NCBI GenBank assembly: GCA_002424625.1
Contig: DIKR01000070.1
Span: 14,088-26,477, forward strand
Length of the DNA: 12,390 nucleotides
DNA from: Desulfuromonadaceae bacterium UBA5613
GTDB lineage: Bacteria; Desulfobacterota; Desulfuromonadia; Desulfuromonadales; UBA2197
Reading direction: 5' to 3'
In this document: in pieces, positions 1 through 6,275 of the stretch
Position numbering within the stretch: the first letter of the stretch is position 1
Layout of the letters: the number at the start of each line of letters is the position of its first letter
The notes under the pieces: generated by a model
Told to the model about the DNA's origin: nothing
The model's database searches: none
Seen by the model: the letters and a program-made list of their open reading frames with translations, nothing else
Made by a program: the position numbers and the translations under genes

Positions 1-2310
1 CGTGACTTTCTCCTCCAGGTCTTGGAGGTCTTCAACCGCCTGGATCTGGGAATTAATCGTGCATACTGCCTGACGATCAGCAATGGCATTCATCCCTACT
101 TTCTTGCTACTTTTCATGTCCTGCGCCGTGACGGCAATCTCCTCTGCCGCGGGGACGAGCTCTTTAACCTCCTGCAGCGGGAACTGGCCAATGCCCAAAT
201 CCTCTCCACCAAGAGTATCCTTTACAACGATTTTGTCCTTAACGGCACAATAAGTGGTGAAGACGCCACCCTGATAAACGCGTTCATTGCCTTTTGTCAC
301 ACCAATCTCGCCCACAGCCGACCCGACCACTTCAAGCTTCCCGAGGTGCGCGATGCGTTTCTATCCCACCCACAGATCTCCCTGCAATTGACGGCCCTTT
401 TTCGTCAACGCCTCGAACCAGGCATCGACCAACGAGACAGCGGCTACCAAAAGCTCATGACGGCGGCAAATAACACGATCACCGAGTTCAATACCGGTCA
501 CCGCCACCTTGACGAAATCCGTCGCACAATCTTTTATTGTGCGCTCTCCTTTATCCGCCACACCCTCAAAACCAATTTCTTTATTCTTGAAAAGCAGGCA
601 CTCGCCTTCCGGCTCAACCCGGCTTATCTCCTTGAACTCCCTGTCGAGGCCATTGCTGACCTGCCCAAGGTGGCCCCTTTCCGCATTACCTTCTTCTTCA
701 ACCGCTTCGGTTTCGGCTACCATATCGGCTTTTCCGACATCGCCCGGGGCGGATGGCGGACGGTGATCACCCGCAGCAAAGATGACTATGTCGCCAACGC
801 CGCGACCCTCTTTCGCGAAAACTTCGTACTGGCGCACACCCAGCATCTCAAAAACAAGGATATTTACGAAGGCGGCTCGAAGCTCGTCACCCTCCTTAAT
901 GCGTCTGATCTCACAGCCAAAGAACGGGTCATGGAGACCTGGCGCCTCTACAAATTGCAGTACGGCATCACCAACGCGTTTCTCGATATCTTCGTCACCG
1001 AACAGGGCATCGCCAAGCATCCGGCGGTTGTCGACTATTATCGCCAGGAGGAAGCAATCGAGCTCGGTCCTGACGAAAACATGCATGACGAAATGATTGA
1101 AGCTATTGCCGACCTTTCCCGCCGCCGCGGGTACATCCTTGGCATCGGCATTATCTCGAGCAAAAAGATCGGCATTAACCACAAGGAGTATGGGGTCACC
1201 TCGACGGGAGTTGTGAAGTTTGCCGAAATCGCCATGCGCGAAGTCGGCATCGACATTGACCGCGACCCTTATTCCCTCAAAATCACTGGCGGTCCGAATG
1301 GCGATGTGGCCGGCAATGCCCTGCGTCTTCTCCTCGAACGATCACCGCTGGTTGCCATCCGCCTCATCCTTGACGGCACTGCCGCCCTCTTCGACCCCAG
1401 CGGCGCCGACCATACGGAATTGAAGCGCCTCGTCCTACAACACGATCTTGATGCCTTTGACCCGCAACGCCTCCACCTTGGCGGTTTCCTCCTGCTTCGC
1501 TCAGGAACTCGCCGCGACGGTCTGCAAGACCTTTTTTGTAAAATGGTGATGACCAGCGACGGCCTCATCGAAGAATGGATCCCCATCGACCAATTCTCCC
1601 GCACCTATTCCGAGCTGATCTTTACCGTTGCCGCCGATCTCTTTATTCCTGCTGGCGGCCGCCCCGAAACGATCGACAAGGAGAACTGGGGAAAATTCTT
1701 ACTGGCCGACGGCACCCCTTCTGCCCAGGTTATTGTCGAGGGGGCCAACTCCTTCCTGACCCCGGAAGCGCGTATTCAGTTGCAACGGCGCGGCATCCTC
1801 ATCATGCGTGACTCCTCAGCAAATAAATGCGGCGTAATTTCCTCCTCCTACGAAGTCATTGCCAACCTCCTTCTCAGCAACGAAGAGTTTCTCGAGCATA
1901 AAGAGACTTACATCTGCGACGTCCTGACCATCCTGGCAAAGCGCGCTCAGGACGAAGCGGAACTGATTCTTCGTCGGCGCCGTACGCACCCGACACTGTT
2001 ATGTACAGAGATCTCAGACGCCTTGAGCACCGAGATCAATGCCAACTATGCACGCCTCTTCCGCTTCTTTCAGAGCCGGCCAGAGCTATGCAAGCAGACA
2101 CTTTATCGCCGGACAATCCTGGCGCACCTCCCGGCGCTGATCCGCAACGATCGCAAATTGCGTCAACGCATTGCCCGTCTCCCTGAAAAGTACCGCTTCG
2201 CCATCCTGGCCGCGGAAATCGGTTCGTCGCTGGTTTATCAAGGGGAAAGCGAGACGGACTTTGCTGACATGATTCGTATGCATCTGACTAGAAAATTTTC
2301 CCACTTTTAA
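1..2310 (+). CDS. NAD-specific glutamate dehydrogenase, large type (5' end outside window)
   Basis: Catalyses NAD-dependent oxidative deamination of glutamate to 2-oxoglutarate and ammonium in the cytoplasm. The frame is open from base 1 to the TAA at 2308-2310. A TTG at 22 could be read as a start, but seven in-frame codons precede it with no stop, so the gene almost certainly begins upstream and about 769 residues are visible. Landmarks of the large (115/180 kDa-like) GDH class are present: DIARGGWR near 736-759, KNKDIYEGGSK near 850-882 (substrate-site lysines), LGPDEN near 1066-1083, GINHKEYGVTSTGV near 1174-1215, the dinucleotide-binding ITGGPNGDVAGN near 1282-1317, and VEGANSFLTPEAR near 1735-1773. 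The part before about 660 is the poorly conserved N-terminal region. The gene ends just before a bidirectional terminator and is convergent with the HTH gene. Family assignment is firm; how much N-terminus is missing is unknown. Confidence 0.9.
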   Translation, partial: RDFLLQVLEVFNRLDLGINRAYCLTISNGIHPYFLATFHVLRRDGNLLCRGDELFNLLQRELANAQILSTKSILYNDFVLNGTISGEDATLINAFIAFCHTNLAHSRPDHFKLPEVRDAFLSHPQISLQLTALFRQRLEPGIDQRDSGYQKLMTAANNTITEFNTGHRHLDEIRRTIFYCALSFIRHTLKTNFFILEKQALAFRLNPAYLLELPVEAIADLPKVAPFRITFFFNRFGFGYHIGFSDIARGGWRTVITRSKDDYVANAATLFRENFVLAHTQHLKNKDIYEGGSKLVTLLNASDLTAKERVMETWRLYKLQYGITNAFLDIFVTEQGIAKHPAVVDYYRQEEAIELGPDENMHDEMIEAIADLSRRRGYILGIGIISSKKIGINHKEYGVTSTGVVKFAEIAMREVGIDIDRDPYSLKITGGPNGDVAGNALRLLLERSPLVAIRLILDGTAALFDPSGADHTELKRLVLQHDLDAFDPQRLHLGGFLLLRSGTRRDGLQDLFCKMVMTSDGLIEEWIPIDQFSRTYSELIFTVAADLFIPAGGRPETIDKENWGKFLLADGTPSAQVIVEGANSFLTPEARIQLQRRGILIMRDSSANKCGVISSSYEVIANLLLSNEEFLEHKETYICDVLTILAKRAQDEAELILRRRRTHPTLLCTEISDALSTEINANYARLFRFFQSRPELCKQTLYRRTILAHLPALIRNDRKLRQRIARLPEKYRFAILAAEIGSSLVYQGESETDFADMIRMHLTRKFSHF

Positions 2311-2335
2311 CCGGGTCGCAGGAAAGTTACTGAAC

Positions 2336-2380
2336 AAAAAAACGGTCAGGGGCGCGTATCGTCGCCCTGACCGTTTTTTA
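2336..2380. terminator. Bidirectional intrinsic terminator between gdh and the HTH gene
   Basis: An A-tract leads into arm CGGTCAGGG (2343-2351), and the complementary CCCTGACCG (2365-2373) is followed by six T. Including the A/T tracts the pairing is 15 bp and perfect, with two further C-G pairs inside if G2352 bulges. It works on both strands, which suits its place between two convergent genes. Confidence 0.88.
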
Positions 2381-2401
2381 AATCCTGCTTGCTACCCCTT
2401 T

Positions 2402-3385
2402 TTACTGCACCGGCAACTCTTTATGAACACTCTTTTCCGCGACAAAACGCCGTTCAACCGGATCGAAACGGTAATGGCCGGCATCCCAGAGGCTCTCCAG
2501 TTCTTGCCATTCGAGATGAACCCCCTCCAACTGCTCAAAGGCCAGTGACGCTTCCAGCATCTCGGTGTCGTCAATAGTATTGTCTCCGTCAAGATCAGAC
2601 CAATTGTACGGGCCGACCGTCAGCTCGGTCTCGCCGACGGAAGCAATTGCCTGGTTCTTTTCGTCTACATTTGTGATGATCTCACCACGAAAACGGGCAA
2701 TCATTCCCATCGGAGAACGAGCATCGACACGAACCAGGTAAACAATCAACGAGCTTTCTTCCCCCGGTTTGACAATCCAGCGGGCGATGCCGTCTTGGTT
2801 GTCGATACTTGAAGCCGGCGGTGAGGCCTCGATAACTTCCCAGCCGGGAGGAAAGTGCTCTCGAATGATATAGCGCTTTGTGGCATCGTCAACATTCAGA
2901 TGCAGGCGCACCGGGATGACCATCCCCGGAGCGGCATAGTTGGGGAGGGTTCTAAAAATGGTGATATCGGGGGAAGCGCCTTGAAAATTTGATGTGGGAG
3001 GTCGCAACCAAAGGTAAAAAAGAACACCCGCAACCACGAAAAGGAGCGTTGCAATTCCGAAAAAAAACAGAGAGCGCACGCTTGGAACTGTTCTTGCCGG
3101 CACTGCAGGGACAACTGGGGCAGGACTATCTCCCCCCTCCTCTATGCTCTCCAGTGCACAGACATCGTCTTTAACCAGAAGATGCGCCGGAGACTCCAGA
3201 GCTTCGGCAAGCTTGAAAAGATTTTCCCGTCGCACCGTCGGATAACGATTATTCTCCCAGCGCGAAATCGTATCGGTGGTGACGCCGACGACTTTTGCAA
3301 CATAAAGCTGGGTCAGACGCTGCTCTTCGCGAATCCGGCGAACAGCAGCACCATCAAGGCAGACTGTCGGGGGAAAGTTACGCAT
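2402..3385 (-). CDS. Membrane-anchored XRE-type HTH protein with extracytoplasmic EF-hand
   Basis: 327 residues from an ATG with a GGAG ribosome site 9 nt upstream (3395-3398). Residues 12-66 form an XRE/Cro-type helix-turn-helix (RIREEQRLTQLYVAKVVGV, then TTDTISRWENNRYPT). After a Pro/Val/Ala linker comes one strongly hydrophobic segment (about 104-127), so the HTH should be cytoplasmic and the rest outside, as in RodZ. Residues about 140-258 look like a beta-sandwich with R-LP-Y-PG and a PPGWEV turn, a pattern I associate with secreted proteins carrying dockerin/EF-hand modules. Residues 264-275 (DLDGDNTIDDTE) match an EF-hand loop at positions 1, 3, 5, 9 and 12. The tail has W-AGHYRFDP. 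It is divergent from ppcA. The HTH recognition helix looks like a DNA-binding one, so regulation is plausible, but target and signal are unknown. A RodZ-like structural role is the alternative. Confidence 0.85.
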   Translation of the reverse strand: MRNFPPTVCLDGAAVRRIREEQRLTQLYVAKVVGVTTDTISRWENNRYPTVRRENLFKLAEALESPAHLLVKDDVCALESIEEGGDSPAPVVPAVPARTVPSVRSLFFFGIATLLFVVAGVLFYLWLRPPTSNFQGASPDITIFRTLPNYAAPGMVIPVRLHLNVDDATKRYIIREHFPPGWEVIEASPPASSIDNQDGIARWIVKPGEESSLIVYLVRVDARSPMGMIARFRGEIITNVDEKNQAIASVGETELTVGPYNWSDLDGDNTIDDTEMLEASLAFEQLEGVHLEWQELESLWDAGHYRFDPVERRFVAEKSVHKELPVQ

Positions 3386-3528
3386 AAACGAAATCTCCGA
3401 TCTTCAAGGGCAGGAGTCTAGCAAAACCATTTAAAGAGTGCAATCAATTCGCTTTATATCGGTATTCAGGAAGACAGTAACCAGACATAGCGAAGTGTAA
3501 CTATCGGAAAGAATTTAAATGTCGATCT

Positions 3529-3554
3529 ACATCGGATGGAATTTCTGCCGATGT
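3529..3554. promoter_or_regulatory. Inverted repeat upstream of ppcA (possible operator)
   Basis: ACATCGG (3529-3535) and CCGATGT (3548-3554) are perfect inverted arms around a 12-nt spacer, in the 256-bp divergent region between the HTH gene and ppcA. An AT-rich stretch with TATATT (3580-3585), a possible -10 element, follows, but I see no good -35. Placement suggests an operator; short arms like these can arise by chance. Apart from this, the divergent region shows no gene. Confidence 0.28.
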
Positions 3555-3641
3555 CTGATGCTATATCTCAAGTTTCTGTTATATTTTTTTCAACGGCGGA
3601 TTTTCCGTCCAAACATTCATCAACAGACAGGAGAAAACACC

Positions 3642-3917
3642 ATGAAAAACCTTGTTCTTGCCGCCATGCTCGTCGTCTTTGCCAGCAGCGCCACACTTGC
3701 CGCCGACACCGTCGTACTCAAAGCAAAAAATGGTGACATCAGCTTCAACCACAAAGCGCATTCAGACAATCTGAAAGATTGCACGATCTGCCACGGCCCC
3801 GGCAAACCGGGGAAAATTGAACTTGACAAAGAAAAAGGTCATGCCCTTTGCAAAGATTGCCATACCAAGAGCGCCCAAGGCCCGACCAAATGTGGCGATT
3901 GCCACAAAAAAGGTTAA
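3642..3917 (+). CDS. ppcA: Periplasmic triheme cytochrome c7, PpcA family
   Basis: Small periplasmic electron carrier that shuttles electrons from the inner membrane toward outer-membrane cytochromes during extracellular electron transfer. The 91-residue precursor equals the length I recall for Geobacter PpcA. It has a signal peptide (MKN, hydrophobic core, TLA/A cleavage near residues 20-21) and a mature part starting ADTVVLKAKNGDISFNHKAH, close to the PpcA N-terminus. Three heme sites are visible: C47-TIC-H51, C70-KDC-H74 and C84-GDC-H88. H37, H40 and H67 are likely distal ligands, giving bis-His hemes I, III and IV and lacking heme II as in c7. The ATG at 3642 is chosen because AGGAG (3629-3633) lies 8 nt upstream and the signal peptide starts there. 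The frame is open further upstream to 3519, but that extension is hydrophobic and basic and unlike the family. Which Ppc paralogue (A-E) it equals cannot be settled here. Confidence 0.93.
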   Translation: MKNLVLAAMLVVFASSATLAADTVVLKAKNGDISFNHKAHSDNLKDCTICHGPGKPGKIELDKEKGHALCKDCHTKSAQGPTKCGDCHKKG

Positions 3918-3933
3918 CTGGTTTCCAGATTAA

Positions 3934-3983
3934 TCATATGAAAAAGGAGACCCTGTCAATGCGGGGTCTCCTTTTTCATATGA
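3934..3983 (+). terminator. 20-bp perfect hairpin terminator after ppcA
   Basis: TCATATGAAAAAGGAGACCC (3934-3953) and its exact reverse complement (3964-3983) enclose a 10-nt loop. The inner GGAGACCC/GGGTCTCC stem followed by five T is a normal terminator for ppcA. Pairing then continues six bases beyond the T-tract, and the A-tract on the other side makes it symmetrical. Confidence 0.85.
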
Positions 3984-3985
3984 CC

Positions 3986-4013
3986 TTGACATTCTCTTTC
4001 ATGGGGCTAGAAT
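3986..4013 (+). promoter_or_regulatory. Sigma-70 promoter of tpx
   Basis: TTGACA (3986-3991, perfect -35) is followed by 16 nt and TAGAAT (4008-4013, five of six -10 bases). The predicted start of transcription near 4020 would give a leader of about 32 nt before tpx. The -35 begins two bases after the preceding hairpin, so tpx should be transcribed separately from ppcA. Confidence 0.75.
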
Positions 4014-4051
4014 GATGACAAATTAACCCAGCAATATCTTCTGGAGGCATC

Positions 4052-4570
4052 ATGATTGAAGAACGCTCTAACATTGTTACCTTTAAAGGAAATCCCGCGA
4101 CTCTGCTAGGACCTGACATTAAGGTTGGCGACCCTGCTCCGGAATTTCGTGTCGTTGACAACGCCCTGCAAGCGGTAACACTGGCAAACAATCTCGGCAA
4201 GGTACAACTCATCACGGTCGTCCCTTCAATCGACACCCCGGTCTGCGACACCATGACCCGAAAGTTCAACGAAAAGGCAGCGCAGCTGCCGGAGAGCGTC
4301 GTCATCCTTACTGTCAGTGTCGACCTCCCCTTTGCCCAGAAACGTTGGTGCGGTAATGCCGGCGTCGACAAGATCAAAACTGTTTCAGATTATCAGGATC
4401 GCTCCTTCGGCCTGAACTACGGACTTTTACTCAAGGAACTCAAGCTGTTGGCCCGCGCTATTTATGTCATCGACAAAGACGGGAAGGTGGCATATCGGGA
4501 GATAGTCAAAGAGGTAACCGCTGAACCTGATTACGACGCCGCACTCGCTGCCGCAATCAAGCTTGCATGA
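4052..4570 (+). CDS. tpx: Thiol peroxidase Tpx (atypical 2-Cys peroxiredoxin)
   Basis: Reduces hydrogen peroxide and organic hydroperoxides using thioredoxin as reductant. The 172 residues have the usual Tpx length and order: N-terminal FKGNPATLLGPDIKVGDPAP, peroxidatic C65 in PSIDTPVCDTMTRKFNEKA (T62 and C65 of the catalytic set), resolving C100 in FAQKRWCGNAGV, R135 near the active site, and the Tpx-type segment SDYQDRSFGLNYGLL. The two cysteines 35 residues apart match the atypical 2-Cys disulfide mechanism. A GGAGG ribosome site (4043-4047) sits rather close to the ATG, 4 nt away. It has its own strong promoter just upstream and a perfect hairpin just after, so it appears monocistronic. 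No signal peptide is visible, so the protein is probably cytoplasmic. In an anaerobe it would protect against oxygen exposure. Confidence 0.95.
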   Translation: MIEERSNIVTFKGNPATLLGPDIKVGDPAPEFRVVDNALQAVTLANNLGKVQLITVVPSIDTPVCDTMTRKFNEKAAQLPESVVILTVSVDLPFAQKRWCGNAGVDKIKTVSDYQDRSFGLNYGLLLKELKLLARAIYVIDKDGKVAYREIVKEVTAEPDYDAALAAAIKLA

Positions 4571-4583
4571 GAACAGCACGAAA

Positions 4584-4632
4584 TAAACGGAAAAAGGGAC
4601 TGACCTTGATGGTCAGTCCCTTTTTCCGTTTA
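4584..4632. terminator. 22-bp perfect bidirectional hairpin between tpx and rpsU
   Basis: TAAACGGAAAAAGGGACTGACC (two halves around 4584-4605) pairs without mismatch with 4611-4632 across the 5-nt loop TTGAT. The inner GGGACTGACC stem is flanked by A5 and T5, so it can stop transcripts from either convergent gene. As with the hairpin before tpx, pairing continues past the T-tract (CCGTTTA). Confidence 0.9.
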
Positions 4633-4646
4633 CGGGAAGATTCTTA

Positions 4647-4841
4647 TTATTCTGGACGCATCAAGCGTTGTTTCTTGCGAAGACGACGCTGTGCTTCCTT
4701 CTCCTTGCGTTTGCGTTTAACGCTCGGTTTTTCGTAAAATTTACGCTGTTTCATTTCACGAAAGAGCCCTTCCTGCTGAAGCTTACGCTTGAGCACACGA
4801 ATGGCTTTCTCAACGTTATTATCAATAACTTGGATTTCCAA
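4647..4841 (-). CDS. rpsU: Small ribosomal subunit protein bS21
   Basis: Component of the 30S subunit near the anti-Shine-Dalgarno region, involved in initiation. The 64-residue product has the S21 pattern: VEKAIRVLKRKLQQEGLF, then the conserved KFYEKPSVKRKRKEKEAQRR and a very basic tail ending RLMRPE. No ATG start exists. Two TTG codons are in frame, at 4847-4845 and 4841-4839. GAGG (4851-4854) lies only 3 nt from the first but 9 nt from the second, so I place the start at 4841, giving MEIQVIDNN. The gene is convergent with tpx and shares its terminator. A candidate promoter lies just upstream at 4901-4927. The next gene on the same strand ends 115 bp upstream. Confidence 0.93.
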   Translation of the reverse strand: MEIQVIDNNVEKAIRVLKRKLQQEGLFREMKQRKFYEKPSVKRKRKEKEAQRRLRKKQRLMRPE

Positions 4842-4900
4842 GAACAATCACCTCACTTCCCTGCGATTTGCAACCCTCATCGAATGAGAGCGAACGGAAA

Positions 4901-4927
4901 ATTATCCTATCTACCACAAAAAAGCAA
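4901..4927 (-). promoter_or_regulatory. Candidate promoter of rpsU
   Basis: Read on the minus strand, TTGCTT (4927-4922) and GATAAT (4906-4901, five of six -10 bases) are separated by 15 nt in an AT-rich gap. The spacer is short, so the -35 is uncertain. The location between the methyltransferase stop and rpsU fits. Confidence 0.4.
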
Positions 4928-4956
4928 GACGTAAATTCTTCGACGATACAATGAGA

Positions 4957-6090
4957 TCACTTCGAAACATGAGGAAGAGTTGCAGAGTAAAGGACAACGG
5001 CAAGACCGCCATTCACCAAGCGCGCACGGGGATGGACTTCCAGGCCGGTAGCCGCAGCAAGATGCTCGTCCGGAGAGATAAAAGCAATCGTCCAACCTGG
5101 AAAGGCGCGCTTAAATCCACCTCCCAGGCTTCGGTAAAGCGCGTGGAGATCTTCTCCCTGCTCCAAGCGAATGCCATAAGGAGGATTACACAGAACCAGT
5201 CCTGTCCCGGAACGCACCGGTAAAGACTGAAGTTCAGAAAGGCAGACATCGATCATTTCAGCGATCCCGGCCCGCTGTATGTTCTGCGCAGCAACAGACA
5301 AGACACAATGATCACTATCGGATGCATAAATTGGTGATGTCAGGGCAACGATATTGCGATCAGCATCAGCAGTCAGCGCCTGCCACAACCCAGAACGATA
5401 ACCTGGCCAGTGCATAAAGGCAAAGGGGCGATTGCGGCCCGGGGCTCTATGCGTCGCTATCAATCCCCCTTCCACGACGATGCTTCCCGAACCACACAGG
5501 GGATCACATAAGGGAATCGATCCGTCCCAGCCCAAAAGGAGCAGGGAGGCGGCGGCCAAAGTTTCGCGTAACGGTGCCGGCCCGGCGGCAGAACGGTAAC
5601 CACGTTTATGGAGAAGTTCTCCTGAACTGTCAAAGGAGATTGTACAACGATCATCTTCGAAACGGACCAGAATCAACTGCTTGAAAGCGGCCATCTCTTC
5701 CGTTGGGGCACTGCCGCCAAGAGCACGAGCTATGGCCGCACTGACCGTCTCGACAATCCGGCCGGTATGAATAAGCCGCGACCGGTGGGCGGTTGCACGA
5801 ATCTCGATCATCGTATCCGGGCGCAAATAGCTCCCCCAAGGGAGGCGTAAGGCTTTGCGAAAAAGTTCGGGGAAATCGGTCGCCCTGAAGTCGCCAAGAC
5901 GAACCAAGATCCGTGTGGCGGTACGCAGATGCAGATTTGCGGCATAGAGCTCACGGAGTCCACCGCTGAACGCCACCCCTCCGCGGGAAAGGCTGACACC
6001 CTTCAAGCCTAAGGCAACGGCCTCAGCGCTACAGACTTCTTCCAAGCCAGGCGCGGTAATAACAAAAAAATCTGACTCTTTTTTCTTCAT
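4957..6090 (-). CDS. rlmL: THUMP-domain 23S rRNA (guanine-N2) methyltransferase, RlmL/YpsC type
   Basis: Predicted SAM-dependent RNA methyltransferase; the family member RlmL makes m2G2445 in 23S rRNA. The 377-residue protein has the order of the single-enzyme form: a ferredoxin-like start (FVITAPGLEEVCSAEA, 9-24), a THUMP region (about 50-155), the linker LHKRGYR (160-166), and a Rossmann methyltransferase with SAM motif I DPLCGSGS (196-203) and catalytic NPPYG (302-306). It lacks the C-terminal RlmK half found fused in enteric bacteria. The ATG at 6090 follows GAGG (6095-6098) by 4 nt. It is divergent from the PilZ gene and lies upstream of rpsU on the same strand; both act on the ribosome, but the 115-bp gap and likely rpsU promoter argue against tight coupling. 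Family assignment is firm; the exact target base is inferred. Confidence 0.88.
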   Translation of the reverse strand: MKKKESDFFVITAPGLEEVCSAEAVALGLKGVSLSRGGVAFSGGLRELYAANLHLRTATRILVRLGDFRATDFPELFRKALRLPWGSYLRPDTMIEIRATAHRSRLIHTGRIVETVSAAIARALGGSAPTEEMAAFKQLILVRFEDDRCTISFDSSGELLHKRGYRSAAGPAPLRETLAAASLLLLGWDGSIPLCDPLCGSGSIVVEGGLIATHRAPGRNRPFAFMHWPGYRSGLWQALTADADRNIVALTSPIYASDSDHCVLSVAAQNIQRAGIAEMIDVCLSELQSLPVRSGTGLVLCNPPYGIRLEQGEDLHALYRSLGGGFKRAFPGWTIAFISPDEHLAAATGLEVHPRARLVNGGLAVVLYSATLPHVSK

Positions 6091-6142
6091 ATTACCTCAA
6101 ATTACAGCACGTAACTGAATAGCGCGGCCCGACAAAATCCTT

Positions 6143-6171
6143 TTGCCCGGATCTCGACATTCTGCTACCAT
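6143..6171 (+). promoter_or_regulatory. Weak candidate promoter of the PilZ gene
   Basis: TTGCCC (6143-6148) and TACCAT (6166-6171) are 17 nt apart, each matching four of six consensus bases, in the 185-bp divergent gap. Another TTGACT (6217-6222) has no good -10 at the right distance. No small gene is convincing in this gap. Confidence 0.25.
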
Positions 6172-6275
6172 AACTCCATTCTTTCAGAAGGATAATGAAA
6201 TCCGAAGATATTGCTATTGACTGCTGAAGAAGCTTAAGAATTATCTGGCCCCTCCGAAGAAGAAATACTTTCCCT

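Noticed and set aside
361..1182. Long open frame of 273 codons on the minus strand inside gdh
   Set aside because: It is antisense to a region with clear glutamate dehydrogenase motifs, has no recognisable family and no ribosome site of note; codon bias of the real gene explains it.
3519..3641. N-terminal extension of the cytochrome from an ATG at 3519
   Set aside because: The ATG at 3642 has AGGAG at ideal spacing and begins a normal signal peptide; the extension does not fit the PpcA family and would bury the signal.
4871..4895. CTCAT-CGA-ATGAG mini-hairpin upstream of rpsU, considered as an S21 autoregulatory leader
   Set aside because: A 5-bp stem with a 3-nt loop is too small to claim structure, and no conserved leader motif is recognisable.
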